Positions 46,776 to 54,249 of a stretch of 64,000 nucleotides of DNA are shown piece after piece (position 1 is the stretch's first letter; each line of letters starts with the position of its first letter). Position numbers and translations under genes: made by a program. The stretch covers positions 62,001-126,000 of the forward strand of contig JAFKGI010000018.1 in assembly GCA_017307785.1 (NCBI GenBank). Direction: 5' to 3'. Source of the stretch: Vulcanimicrobiota bacterium. Lineage in GTDB: Bacteria; Vulcanimicrobiota; Xenobia; Xenobiales; JADMJV01. The notes beneath the pieces are model-generated. The model was not told where the DNA came from. It saw only the letters and a program-made list of their open reading frames with translations, and did no database searches.

Positions 46776-47546
46776 GTGTTTCGTGTTTGGATACTTCTTC
46801 TGCTGACCACTCAGCTGGTGTGGGCGCAAAATTTGCGGCCCGAGCAAATGATGATTTTGCTGATCGGAGCCAGCGCCAACAATCCCACCGCGGACCAGGC
46901 GGCGGCCCTGGCGCGTCTCAAAGGTTTGCGCCAGCAGCAAGCTTTTCGGCAATTGAAAATTGGGACCATGCATTTTGACCGACCGGCCGAGGCTCGCTTT
47001 GCCTCCCAGGTGTTGGGCGTGGACCGAGCTCAGCTGCCCTGCCTTTGCCTGGTGCAGCTCGATAGTCAGCTGCAGCGCCCCGTGCGCAAGCTTTACGCGA
47101 TGCCGAGGATTACGCGCCAACAGCTGGAGCAGGTCGAGTCGATGGGAAAAATGTGGGCTCAATCGGCCGGCGGTCTGACACTTCCGCAGACGGCTCGCAA
47201 TCGGCTGGTGCCGGGACAGACTTTGCAGTCGGGAGGGAGCGTCACTTCGACCAACGGGCAGTACACCTTCGCCCTGCAGGGGGATGGAAATCTGGTGCTT
47301 TCCCGCTACGGAAACCCGCTCTGGGGAAGCCAGACCAACGGCCAGGGCGGAGTGCTGCTCAGCATGGCGCCCGACGGAATCTTGCGTTTGACCGCCGCCA
47401 ATGGACAGGTCGTCTGGCAATCGCGCAGCGCCGGCAGTCCCGGCAACTACTTCTTCGAGATGCAAGACGACGGCAATGCGGTGATTTATCTCCAGGAGCC
47501 GGGTCGGACGGTTTTCGTCTGGTCGACGGAAACGCCGGGGCGCTGA
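46776..47546 (+). CDS. secreted protein: thioredoxin-like N-terminal part and bulb-type (D-mannose) lectin domain
   Basis: 256 residues with a signal peptide (MFRVWILLLLTTQLVWA). Residues about 20-125 read like the DUF4174-type thioredoxin fold (MMILLIGASANNPTADQ; KIGTMHFDRP) but lack a CxxC. Residues 140-250 are a B-lectin domain with three repeats of the Q-D-N-V-Y type: FALQGDGNLVLSRYG, LSMAPDGILRLTAANG and FEMQDDGNAVIYLQ; the middle one is degenerate. It probably binds mannose-type glycans outside the cytoplasm. The start is GTG 46776. Its 3' end overlaps the convergent small gene by 61 bases. Confidence 0.8.
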   Translation: MFRVWILLLLTTQLVWAQNLRPEQMMILLIGASANNPTADQAAALARLKGLRQQQAFRQLKIGTMHFDRPAEARFASQVLGVDRAQLPCLCLVQLDSQLQRPVRKLYAMPRITRQQLEQVESMGKMWAQSAGGLTLPQTARNRLVPGQTLQSGGSVTSTNGQYTFALQGDGNLVLSRYGNPLWGSQTNGQGGVLLSMAPDGILRLTAANGQVVWQSRSAGSPGNYFFEMQDDGNAVIYLQEPGRTVFVWSTETPGR

Positions 47547-47776
47547 ACTTCCGCCACCTGAATCGAGGAAGTCGGCACCGTGCCGAACTTGGCGCTGGGA
47601 GTGTAGACCGGCCGCATTTTCACAGCGCCCATCATCGGGTCCTGAAAAATGACCGACGGTTGGACCTGGGGGGTCGCGGGGGGAGCAGCCGGGCCACGTT
47701 GGATTCGGCTGGGGGATTCGGACCAGGCGCTCAGACTGAGCAGCGAGGCCACGAGGACGGCGGAGAATTTGCTCAT
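47486..47776 (-). CDS. small secreted protein, unknown (96 aa)
   Basis: A signal peptide (MSKFSAVLVASLLSLSAWS) precedes a Pro/Val/Gln-rich mature part with no recognised domain or cysteines. The last 61 bases lie opposite the end of the lectin-like gene, so part of its frame could be fortuitous. The signal peptide lies outside that overlap and supports coding. The likely location is the periplasm. Confidence 0.55.
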   Translation of the reverse strand: MSKFSAVLVASLLSLSAWSESPSRIQRGPAAPPATPQVQPSVIFQDPMMGAVKMRPVYTPSAKFGTVPTSSIQVAEVQRPGVSVDQTKTVRPGSWR

Positions 47777-47809
47777 ATCTTTAAGATACCCACTGCGACG
47801 AAAGTCGCA
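47777..47809. promoter_or_regulatory. palindrome and GAAA-loop hairpin between divergent small gene and tspO
   Basis: ATCTT-T-AAGAT (47777-47787) abuts the minus-strand ATG. TGCGAC-GAAA-GTCGCA (47794-47809) forms a perfect 6-bp stem with a GAAA tetraloop, 40 bases before tspO. Either could be a protein-binding site or an RNA hairpin in one of the 5' leaders. The first resembles the ATCTTTA/TAAAGAT palindrome at 24004. Confidence 0.35.
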
Positions 47810-47850
47810 CAGGCAACTAGTAGGTCTGTTGGAGTATTGGAGTACTGAAC

Positions 47851-48291
47851 ATGCGAAAGTTTTTGTATATCGCGGTCTGCCAGCTGGTCGGGGCGGCCGG
47901 AGGCTGGGCCACCCAGACCCACGTGAAAGACTGGTATCCCACCCTTAAGAAGCCCTGGTTCAATCCTCCCAACTGGTTGTTCGGGCCGGTCTGGGTCTTG
48001 CTCTACCTGTTGATGGGTCTGGCCGGCGCGCGCACTGGCCACGACCCGTTGTGCTTTTTGTTGTTCAGCGCTCAACTGATTTTGAACGGACTGTGGTCTT
48101 TCTGCTTCTTCGCCTGGAGACGACCGGCGCTGGCCCTGCTGGACATCGCCTCCCTGTGGATTCTCATCGCCGCCTGCGTCCATTGTTTTGCGGCGGTGGA
48201 CCCCGTGGCCGCCCGTCTTTTCTGGCCCTATTGGGCCTGGGTAAGCTTTGCCACCCTGCTCAACTTCGAGATCTGGCGCCTCAATCGTTGA
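47851..48291 (+). CDS. tspO: TspO/MBR family membrane protein
   Basis: 146 residues with five predicted membrane helices and the family hallmarks WYPTLKKPWFNPPNWLFGPVW (read in two parts) and LLYLLMGLAGA near residues 30-60, plus NGLWSFCFF and the Trp-rich end. TspO proteins bind porphyrins and other hydrophobic ligands and are linked to stress signalling. GGAG lies eight bases before the ATG. Its stop overlaps the TTG of the GNAT gene, making a tspO-GNAT-crcB operon. Confidence 0.9.
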   Translation: MRKFLYIAVCQLVGAAGGWATQTHVKDWYPTLKKPWFNPPNWLFGPVWVLLYLLMGLAGARTGHDPLCFLLFSAQLILNGLWSFCFFAWRRPALALLDIASLWILIAACVHCFAAVDPVAARLFWPYWAWVSFATLLNFEIWRLNR

Positions 48292-48761
48292 AGGTCCGCC
48301 CGCTGGTGCAGGCGGACGCGCCAGCGGTGGCTGCCCTGGCCGACCGGGCCTATCCAGGCGCCTTTCATCTCTCGCAAGAGGATGTGGCCGATAGTTTGGA
48401 CGGGCCCCATCTGTGCTTTGGGGTCTTCGCCGCCCAGGATTTGCAAGCGTACCTGATGTGCTGGGTGGACACGACCCAGGTGGAAGAGCTGGGGGAGGAG
48501 CGGGTCTTGCTGCTCGACGACATCGTGGTCGAAGACGGGCGACACCTGATTTTGCTGCTGCGAGCCCTGCGTCGTGCGATCGTGGCGGCCGGCCTTGGCG
48601 GTCTGGCCATGGAGGGAACCCACAGAGCTCGGGCCGAGGCCCTGTTTGACGCTCACCCTCAGGTGGTGGCCCGGCTGGGCTATCGAAGGGCCGCCGGTCA
48701 CCACTACTTTGGGGAGCGCGAACAGGAAAATCTGTGCTGGGCGCGCTATGAGCCGGTATGA
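48288..48761 (+). CDS. GNAT-like acetyltransferase (157 aa)
   Basis: The start TTG 48288 overlaps the tspO TGA. The frame is open further upstream only as a shadow of tspO. The N-terminus VRPLVQADAPAVAALADRAYPGAFH is typical of GNAT beta1-alpha1, followed by the VLLLDDIVVEDGRH beta4 region. The acetyl-CoA loop is poorly matched, so activity is uncertain. C-terminal RLGYRRAAGHHYFG fits the family's closing strand. The stop overlaps the crcB start by four bases (ATGA). The substrate is unknown. Confidence 0.7.
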   Translation: MKVRPLVQADAPAVAALADRAYPGAFHLSQEDVADSLDGPHLCFGVFAAQDLQAYLMCWVDTTQVEELGEERVLLLDDIVVEDGRHLILLLRALRRAIVAAGLGGLAMEGTHRARAEALFDAHPQVVARLGYRRAAGHHYFGEREQENLCWARYEPV

Positions 48762-49132
48762 GCTATTGGATCGTTTTCCTGGGAGCCGGATTGGGCGGTT
48801 GCCTGCGTCATTTCATCAACACTCTGAGCAAATCGTTGACGCTGCCCTGGGCCACCTTTTTCATCAACGTGACCGGCTCGATGGTGATGGGAATGACGGT
48901 GGCCTATCTGGCTCATCGCGGCAATCTCTCCCAGAACTGGCGGCTGTTTTTCGCCACCGGTGTGCTGGGAGGTTACACGACTTTTTCCACCTTTTCCTTG
49001 GATGCCGCCGTTTTGATCGAGAAAGGCAAACCGGGAGCCGCCTGCGCCTACATCGCCGGCTCGGTATTGCTGGGTTTGCTCGGTCTGTTTGGCGGCATGC
49101 GGGCGGTGGGCTTTTTATTGAAAACGCCTTAG
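48758..49132 (+). CDS. crcB: CrcB/Fluc fluoride channel
   Basis: 124 residues and four membrane helices. Family signatures are [12 protein letters not shown] near residue 9, [13 protein letters not shown] near 33 (pore Asn) and [11 protein letters not shown] near 73 (Phe box and central Na+ site). It exports fluoride across the inner membrane as an antiparallel dimer. ATG 48758 overlaps the GNAT stop. No fluoride riboswitch is visible upstream of this operon. The 3' end overlaps copA by 18 bases. Confidence 0.93.
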   Translation: MSYWIVFLGAGLGGCLRHFINTLSKSLTLPWATFFINVTGSMVMGMTVAYLAHRGNLSQNWRLFFATGVLGGYTTFSTFSLDAAVLIEKGKPGAACAYIAGSVLLGLLGLFGGMRAVGFLLKTP

Positions 49133-51160
49133 TCGCAGAGCGTTGAGCACCACGCTCAGGCTGCTCAGGGCCATGGCTGCGGCGGCCAGCGCCGGGGAGA
49201 GCAGGCGAGGATAGAGCAGCCCGGCGGCCACCGGAATGAGCAGTAGATTGTAAAGGAAGGCCCAGACCAGCCCCTGGCGCACGGTGCGGCGAATGGCCTG
49301 AGCCAGGCGAAACGTCTGGGGCAGTCGGGTCAGGTCGTCATGAAGCAGGGTGATGTCTGCGGTCTTGCGAGCCAGGTCGCTGCCCCAGCCCAGGGCCACG
49401 CTGACGTCCGCCTGGGCCAACGCGGGAGCGTCGTTCATGCCGTCGCCCACCATCGCCACCGCCTGGCCGGCTTTTTGCATCGCCTCGATGGCCGACTTCT
49501 TGTCCTGAGGCAACAGGCCGCCCCGACCTGCTATCTCCAATTGAGAGGCGACCGCTTGCACCACTTCCTGGCGGTCACCGCTTAAAATTTCGATCTTGTA
49601 GTGCCGTGCGAGCTGTTGCACGGCCTCGGCGGCATCGGGGCGCAGGGGATCGCTGAGGGCCAGCCAGCCCTGCATCTCGCCGTCCACTTCCAGATAGATG
49701 CGCGTGCGCGGGTCGCCTTCGGGATCGACGCCGAAAAGAGCGGGACTGCCCAGGCGTACCGAGTGTCCTTCGATGCGACCGCTGACTCCCTGACCCGGCA
49801 GCGCCTGGAAGTCTTGAACCTCCGGTAGCGTCTGCTGATAGTGGCGGGTGACGGCGCGCGCCAGCGGATGTTCCGAGCGACTTTCCAGGGCGGCCGCCAG
49901 TCGGGTCACTTCGCCCCGGGTTTCCACCACCTCGGGTTGGCCCCGGGTGACGGTGCCGGTTTTGTCGAGCACCACCGTGTCCAGCGCGGCGGCTCTTTCC
50001 AGGGCAGCTGGATTGCGCACCAGGATGCCCAATTGGGCGGCGCGCCCCAAGCCGACCGCGTAAGCCACCGGTAGGGCCAGGCCCAGAGCGCAGGGGCAGG
50101 CGATCAGCAATATGCTCATGCTGGTCTGCAGCCCGACTTGGGGATGGCCGAGGGCCGTCCAGATCAGGCCGGTGAGCAGAGCCAGCACCAGGATGACCGG
50201 GATGAAGACCGAGGCCACGCGATCGGCCGCCTTCTGCACGGGTGGCTTCTCCAGTTGGGCTCGCTCGACCGAGGCGGAAATTTGGGCCAGCACGGTCTCG
50301 CGGCCGATGGCTTCGGCCCGCATCAGGAAACTTCCGTTGCCGTTGAGAGTGCCGCCGATGACCGGATCGCCCGGATGTTTCTCCACGGGCATGCTTTCCC
50401 CGGTGAGCAGGCTCTCGTCCAGACTGCTGCTGCCTTCCTGGATGGAGCCGTCGACCGGGACTTTTTCTCCGGGTTTGAGGCGCAGTACATCGCCCTTTTG
50501 GATCTGATCCAGGCTGATTTCTTCTTCCTGGCCGTTTTTCAAGCGCCGAGCCTTCTGGGGAGCGGACTCCAGCAGGTTTTTGAGCGAGGCACGGGCTTTG
50601 TGGCGGGCGCCCTCTTCCAGCCAGCGGCCCAGCAGGACGAAAGTGATGATGAAAATCGAGGATTCGAAGTAGGTGGCCTGGTGATGGCCGCCCCGCAGTA
50701 GCAGATGGGTGCTGTAGCCGTAGGCCAGGGTGGACCCGAGAACCACCAGGGTATCCATGGTGGTGGAGCCGGAACGAGCCGCTTTCCAGGCATTCTGATA
50801 GAGCGGAGCCGCGCCCCAGAGTTGGATGACGGTGGCGGCCGCCCACTCGAAGTAGGGATTGAGATGTTGACCCAGGGTCATACTGCCCATGAGGAGCGCG
50901 CCCAGAATCAGGCCGACCACCCAGCGGGCAGTCAGGTTGGGAGCTTTCAGGGGCTGACTGGAGGAGGCTTGAAAGCCGGCTTTTTCCACGGCCTGGACCA
51001 GAAGATGGGGGGTCAGGCCTTCGCGGCCGTGGACGCTGGCTTTTTCTCCCAGCAGGCTGACCACCGCCAGTTCCACCCCGGGCACTCGAGCCAGAGCGCG
51101 CTCCACCCGGCCTACGCAACTGGCGCAGTGCATGCCCTTGACTTCTAAGGTGTAGTTCAC
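49115..51160 (-). CDS. copA: copper-translocating P1B-type ATPase
   Basis: 681 residues. An N-terminal heavy-metal domain has GMHCASC (9-15). Further marks are eight membrane helices, the ion-site CPC in [11 protein letters not shown] near 353, phosphorylation DKTGT near 399 and the hinge [10 protein letters not shown] near 570. The CPC with a single HMA domain fits Cu(I) export (CopA), though silver or related ions are possible. No copper chaperone or CsoR/CueR regulator is adjacent. Its end overlaps crcB tail to tail, giving two ion-export genes side by side. Confidence 0.93.
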   Translation of the reverse strand: MNYTLEVKGMHCASCVGRVERALARVPGVELAVVSLLGEKASVHGREGLTPHLLVQAVEKAGFQASSSQPLKAPNLTARWVVGLILGALLMGSMTLGQHLNPYFEWAAATVIQLWGAAPLYQNAWKAARSGSTTMDTLVVLGSTLAYGYSTHLLLRGGHHQATYFESSIFIITFVLLGRWLEEGARHKARASLKNLLESAPQKARRLKNGQEEEISLDQIQKGDVLRLKPGEKVPVDGSIQEGSSSLDESLLTGESMPVEKHPGDPVIGGTLNGNGSFLMRAEAIGRETVLAQISASVERAQLEKPPVQKAADRVASVFIPVILVLALLTGLIWTALGHPQVGLQTSMSILLIACPCALGLALPVAYAVGLGRAAQLGILVRNPAALERAAALDTVVLDKTGTVTRGQPEVVETRGEVTRLAAALESRSEHPLARAVTRHYQQTLPEVQDFQALPGQGVSGRIEGHSVRLGSPALFGVDPEGDPRTRIYLEVDGEMQGWLALSDPLRPDAAEAVQQLARHYKIEILSGDRQEVVQAVASQLEIAGRGGLLPQDKKSAIEAMQKAGQAVAMVGDGMNDAPALAQADVSVALGWGSDLARKTADITLLHDDLTRLPQTFRLAQAIRRTVRQGLVWAFLYNLLLIPVAAGLLYPRLLSPALAAAAMALSSLSVVLNALRLRRFQ

Positions 51161-51217
51161 AACCTCATTTTACTTCCCAGGAAGGGGACGCATCCATCCG
51201 CGAAAAGCCTGATCTTT

Positions 51218-51589
51218 ATGCGACTATTCCAGAGTGTCTTCGCCCTGTTGTTGGCCGGATGCGCCGCTCCTCCCGCTCCGCCCGTGGCTTCCAGCACGCC
51301 GACCCGAACCGTGCCGGCTACGCTGCTGCGTCAACTGGACAACGCCGATGAGGAGATCAAGAAACACGACTACCGGAGCGCTGCCCGCCATTCCGAAGAC
51401 CTGCTCAAGCAACTGAAGCTCTTCGAACAGTCTCAGGACGCCCAGATTCGGGCTCATCAATTGGCAGCCGAAGCCTACATCGGCTCAAAACGCAAGAACA
51501 AAGCCGTTCCCCACTACCGCGCCCTGGTCCACCTCGAGCCTGCTCGCGCGGCCGAATACAAAGCCGTGCTTTGGAAGCTGGGCCACTAG
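51218..51589 (+). CDS. small lipoprotein with TPR-like helices (123 aa)
   Basis: Signal peptide MRLFQSVFALLLAGCAAP has a lipobox (LLAGC) with Cys15 as the lipidation site. A Pro/Thr linker leads to a helical region (LLRQLDNADEEIKKHDYRSAARHSEDLLKQL, in pieces) resembling one or two TPR helices. It is anchored in the inner or outer membrane facing the periplasm; residues after Cys are Ala-Ala, compatible with outer-membrane sorting. It is divergent from copA and overlaps the next gene's stop by four bases. Confidence 0.75.
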   Translation: MRLFQSVFALLLAGCAAPPAPPVASSTPTRTVPATLLRQLDNADEEIKKHDYRSAARHSEDLLKQLKLFEQSQDAQIRAHQLAAEAYIGSKRKNKAVPHYRALVHLEPARAAEYKAVLWKLGH

Positions 51590-52398
51590 ATCTGGTCGGC
51601 TAGTTGGGAGGCCCAGGGACTTGTACGCAGTTTCGCCTTAAAGTCGTTGAGAAAGTCCGCCTGTTGCTTTGGGCTGAGTCTGCTCGCGCGGAGCGCCCGC
51701 AGACAAAGGGCCGGATGACCGGTGTAGAGAGCCCTGGTCATAGAATTTGTGAGCGCCGCAACAACTCGCGGTTGCTCGACGGGGCCGAGATCCAAGTTGG
51801 GCTCGCCGGTCATACAGTCGGGCGCCAACTTCAAGGTTCCATCGACCAGGCGCAGCACCACCATTGGGTAGGGGGAGTCAGCATGACAGTAACGCCAGCC
51901 CGAGAAAGTCGAATCTCGAACCGTTACCAGTAACTCGCCGCTCCGTCCACGGCTAAAATGGGGGGGGAAAACGCTTTGGAACTTAAGGATAGGGCGAAAC
52001 CTGGCGCCAAGCTCGACGATATGAGTCTCGGTCCGCCAAGTTCCTTGCTCTTGGCAAATGATCAGGTCTGGTACGCCGTTTAGGTCCACGTCCCCAGCGG
52101 TCGGATTGAAATTGCGAAACTTCTCGCCGAGAAACAGGCCGTAACCCCGATAGTCTACCTGATAGACCAGCTTGTGGTCCTGACGAATCACCAGCCGATA
52201 AGAATCCCCAAGTTCTCGCGGCTGCAAGGTCTGTGCCGTGTATCCTGGTGCCGGAGCAAACCTGCTTGAGATGGGCGGTCGATAGACTCGATCCTTTTCC
52301 CAGTCGGCGCTACGTTTAGATGCCTCAACGGACTGGACACGAGCAGCGACCGCGACCGCGGCCAAGAGCAGAGCAGGAGAATAGCGCGAAAGTCTCAC
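51586..52398 (-). CDS. secreted protein with FG-GAP/VCBS-like segment, unknown
   Basis: 270 residues beginning with a signal peptide (MRLSRYSPALLLAAVAVAA). The middle contains AGDVDLNGVPDLIICQEQG near residue 95, a Ca-binding-type D-x-D-x-N-G loop as in FG-GAP/VCBS repeats, but only one copy. The rest is beta-rich, with two cysteines (CHADS, DCMTGE) and a helical end. Probably periplasmic or extracellular. It lies downstream of rsfS on the same strand, with a 43-base gap holding a GCGGGCCCGC palindrome. Confidence 0.6.
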   Translation of the reverse strand: MRLSRYSPALLLAAVAVAARVQSVEASKRSADWEKDRVYRPPISSRFAPAPGYTAQTLQPRELGDSYRLVIRQDHKLVYQVDYRGYGLFLGEKFRNFNPTAGDVDLNGVPDLIICQEQGTWRTETHIVELGARFRPILKFQSVFPPHFSRGRSGELLVTVRDSTFSGWRYCHADSPYPMVVLRLVDGTLKLAPDCMTGEPNLDLGPVEQPRVVAALTNSMTRALYTGHPALCLRALRASRLSPKQQADFLNDFKAKLRTSPWASQLADQI

Positions 52399-52441
52399 CT
52401 GAAGGAGATTCTTTCGCGGGCCCGCTCAACGAACCTATCGG

Positions 52442-52807
52442 TTATTTGCGCGCGGGAGGTTCCGAAACCGGGGTTTCAATGCGCGGGGCGTTGCGCCACA
52501 GGCCTTCCAGGTCGTAGAAGTCGCGCTCGGACTGGAGGAAGATGTGCACCACCACCACGCCGTAGTCCATCAGGATCCACGATCCTTCGCGCTGTCCCTG
52601 GATGCGCTTGTTCTGCAGCCCCAGCTGGCTCAGCCGATCTTCCACGGCGCGCGCGATGTCGCGGGTTTGGAGTCGGGTGGGAGCGCTGGTGATGACGAAA
52701 TAGTCGCACACGATGGTGAGTGCGCTCAGGTCCTTGATGACAGTGTCCTTTCCGAGTTTGTCCTCAATGACCTTAGCTACCTCTTGTGCGATCTCCAGAC
52801 TCTCCAA
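52442..52807 (-). CDS. rsfS: ribosomal silencing factor RsfS (Iojap)
   Basis: 121 residues. The motifs VCDYFVITSAPTRLQTRDIA and GSWILMDYGVVVVHIFL, with ERDFYDLEGLW near the end, are diagnostic. RsfS binds L14 on the large subunit and blocks subunit joining under starvation. I choose TTG 52807 over a TTG eight codons upstream because AGGAG lies exactly eight bases before it and the N-terminus (MESLEIAQEVAKVIEDK) matches the family. It follows nadD after 20 bases, the usual nadD-rsfS order. Confidence 0.93.
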   Translation of the reverse strand: MESLEIAQEVAKVIEDKLGKDTVIKDLSALTIVCDYFVITSAPTRLQTRDIARAVEDRLSQLGLQNKRIQGQREGSWILMDYGVVVVHIFLQSERDFYDLEGLWRNAPRIETPVSEPPARK

Positions 52808-52827
52808 AATGCCGACTCCTTCTGTAC

Positions 52828-53430
52828 TCAAAGTGATGAACTGTATATTCCCTGATTCTCGATATACACACGTACTGGCTCAGGAACCCAATAGTGGATG
52901 GAACGTCCTTGCTGCAGTCGCTCGCGAATCAGACTCGAAGAGACCTGATGGAGCGGCACGCGCAACTCAGAGAGCTTAGTCAGATGTCGCGTTCCCGTCA
53001 ACTTTTCCAGCAATTGGGGGAACTCGTAGCCGGGGCGGGAGGCGACCAGGAAGTGCTCCAGAGTTTCCAGCAATTCCTCGAAGTTGCGCCATTTGTAGTC
53101 GTAAACCACGTCCAGACCGGTGAGGAAAGAAAACCGGTGGTCGGGGTGGAGGCGGGTGAGCTGGTGGACGGTGGCATAGGTGTAGTTGACCTCGCTGCTT
53201 TCCAGTTCGTAGCGGCAAACTTCCAGACGGGGATGATCGGCTACGGCCAACTCCAGCATGCGGGCCCGGTGCTCCGGCTCCTGGGCGTAGGCCTGGCGGT
53301 GGGGTGGGGTGCCGCTGGGAAGCAGCCAGACCTTGTCGAAGTCGTGCTGCTCGAGCGCTTCCACGGCCAGACGCAAGTGGCCGTGGTGCACGGGATTGAA
53401 GCTGCCGCCAAAGAGCAGGACGCGAGACAT
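52828..53430 (-). CDS. nadD: nicotinate-nucleotide adenylyltransferase
   Basis: 200 residues. The nucleotidyltransferase motif GGSFNPVHHGHL (8-19), LLPSGTPPHR (substrate loop) and the C-terminal VSSSLIRERL (ISSTxIR family motif) identify NadD, which makes deamido-NAD from NaMN and ATP. AAGGGGG lies five bases before the ATG. It is directly upstream of rsfS, and a repeat-encoded ORF lies upstream on the same strand. Confidence 0.93.
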   Translation of the reverse strand: MSRVLLFGGSFNPVHHGHLRLAVEALEQHDFDKVWLLPSGTPPHRQAYAQEPEHRARMLELAVADHPRLEVCRYELESSEVNYTYATVHQLTRLHPDHRFSFLTGLDVVYDYKWRNFEELLETLEHFLVASRPGYEFPQLLEKLTGTRHLTKLSELRVPLHQVSSSLIRERLQQGRSIHYWVPEPVRVYIENQGIYSSSL

Positions 53431-53492
53431 CCGGCCCCCTTCTGGGAGAGCCGCAGGCCGCCTGCTCGGGTTTTCGGGTCGACCTGGCGGGC

Positions 53493-54173
53493 CTAGGAGG
53501 GCGGAATTGCGCCCACCGGTGTCGGCGCGCCCACCGGTGTCGGAATTGCGCCTACGGGTGTCGGCGCACCCACGGGTGCCGGAATTGCGCCTACCGGTAT
53601 TGGCGCACCCACCGGTATCGGCATTGCGCCCGCGGGTGTCGGCGCGCCCACCGGTCTCGGCGCACCTACGGGTGTCGGCATTGCGCCCACCGGTGTCGGC
53701 GCACCCACGGGTGTCGGCGCGCCTACCGGTGTCGGCGCACCTACGGGTGTCGGAATTGCGCCTACCGGTGCCGGCGCGCCTACCGGTATCGGCGCACTCA
53801 CCGGTATCGGAATTGCGCCCACCGGTCTCGGCGCACTCACCGGTATCGGCATTGCGCCCACGGATGTCGGCGCACCCACCGGTGTCGGCGCGCCTACCGG
53901 TCTCGGCGCACCCACGGGTGTCGGAATTGCGCCCACCGGTGCCGGCGCACCCACCGGTGCCGGCGCGCCCACGGGTATCGGCATTGCGCCCACTGATGTC
54001 GGCGCGCCTACCGGTCTCGGCGCACCCACGGGTGTCGGAATTGCGCCCACCGGTGTCGGCGCACCCACCGGTGCCGGCGCGCCTACCGGTCTCGGCGCAC
54101 TCACCGGTATCGGCATTGCGCCCACGGATCTCGGCGCACCCACCGGTGTCGGCGCGCCCACCGGTCTCGGCAT
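53493..54173 (-). CDS. possible PVGA-repeat low-complexity protein (226 aa)
   Basis: The frame reads as about 35 tandem copies of P-V-G-A-P-x or P-V-G-A-(I/M)-P-x. It begins ATG with GGGAG six bases upstream and ends in a stop just after the last repeat. Because the DNA units are multiples of three, an open frame is expected by chance, so the frame alone is weak evidence. The Shine-Dalgarno, and the same strand and position upstream of nadD, favour coding. Such Pro/Gly/Ala/Val repeats would be disordered and elastin-like. There is no signal peptide. The plus strand is also open but has no credible start. Confidence 0.4.
   Translation of the reverse strand: MPRPVGAPTPVGAPRSVGAMPIPVSAPRPVGAPAPVGAPTPVGAIPTPVGAPRPVGAPTSVGAMPIPVGAPAPVGAPAPVGAIPTPVGAPRPVGAPTPVGAPTSVGAMPIPVSAPRPVGAIPIPVSAPIPVGAPAPVGAIPTPVGAPTPVGAPTPVGAPTPVGAMPTPVGAPRPVGAPTPAGAMPIPVGAPIPVGAIPAPVGAPTPVGAIPTPVGAPTPVGAIPPS
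53500..54172. repeat. 18/21-bp tandem repeat block containing ACCGGT/ACGGGT cores
   Basis: Roughly 35 units of 18 bp (like CCACCGGTGTCGGCGCAC) interspersed with 21-bp units that add AATTG or CATTG. Many units contain the palindrome ACCGGT and the GGCGCGCC or GGCGCAC junction. Units differ by single substitutions in a mosaic, as expected for slippage and unequal exchange. The block occupies the space between nadD and lptD and is not related in sequence to the 60-bp palindrome arrays. Confidence 0.95.
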
Positions 54174-54211
54174 AAAACGCTCCCGGCAGGGGGTTGAACG
54201 GATTTCAATAG

Positions 54212-54241
54212 TTGACAGGAACCCCTAGCATCCAATAGAAG
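54212..54241 (+). promoter_or_regulatory. sigma-70-like promoter of the lptD-like gene
   Basis: TTGACA (54212-54217) matches the -35 consensus and TAGAAG (54236-54241) lies 18 bases later as the -10. Transcription would start about 54248, only one or two bases before the GTG at 54250. The mRNA would therefore be leaderless or nearly so, which agrees with the absence of a Shine-Dalgarno. Confidence 0.6.
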
Positions 54242-54249
54242 CCTGGTTA

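Noticed and set aside
48700-48760. Fluoride riboswitch before crcB
   Set aside because: crcB starts inside the stop of the preceding gene, so no free leader exists; the tspO leader also shows no recognisable fluoride-riboswitch core.
53309-54175. Plus-strand frame through the 18/21-bp repeats
   Set aside because: Its only starts lie inside nadD on the opposite strand and no ribosome site is present; the minus-strand frame has better signals.
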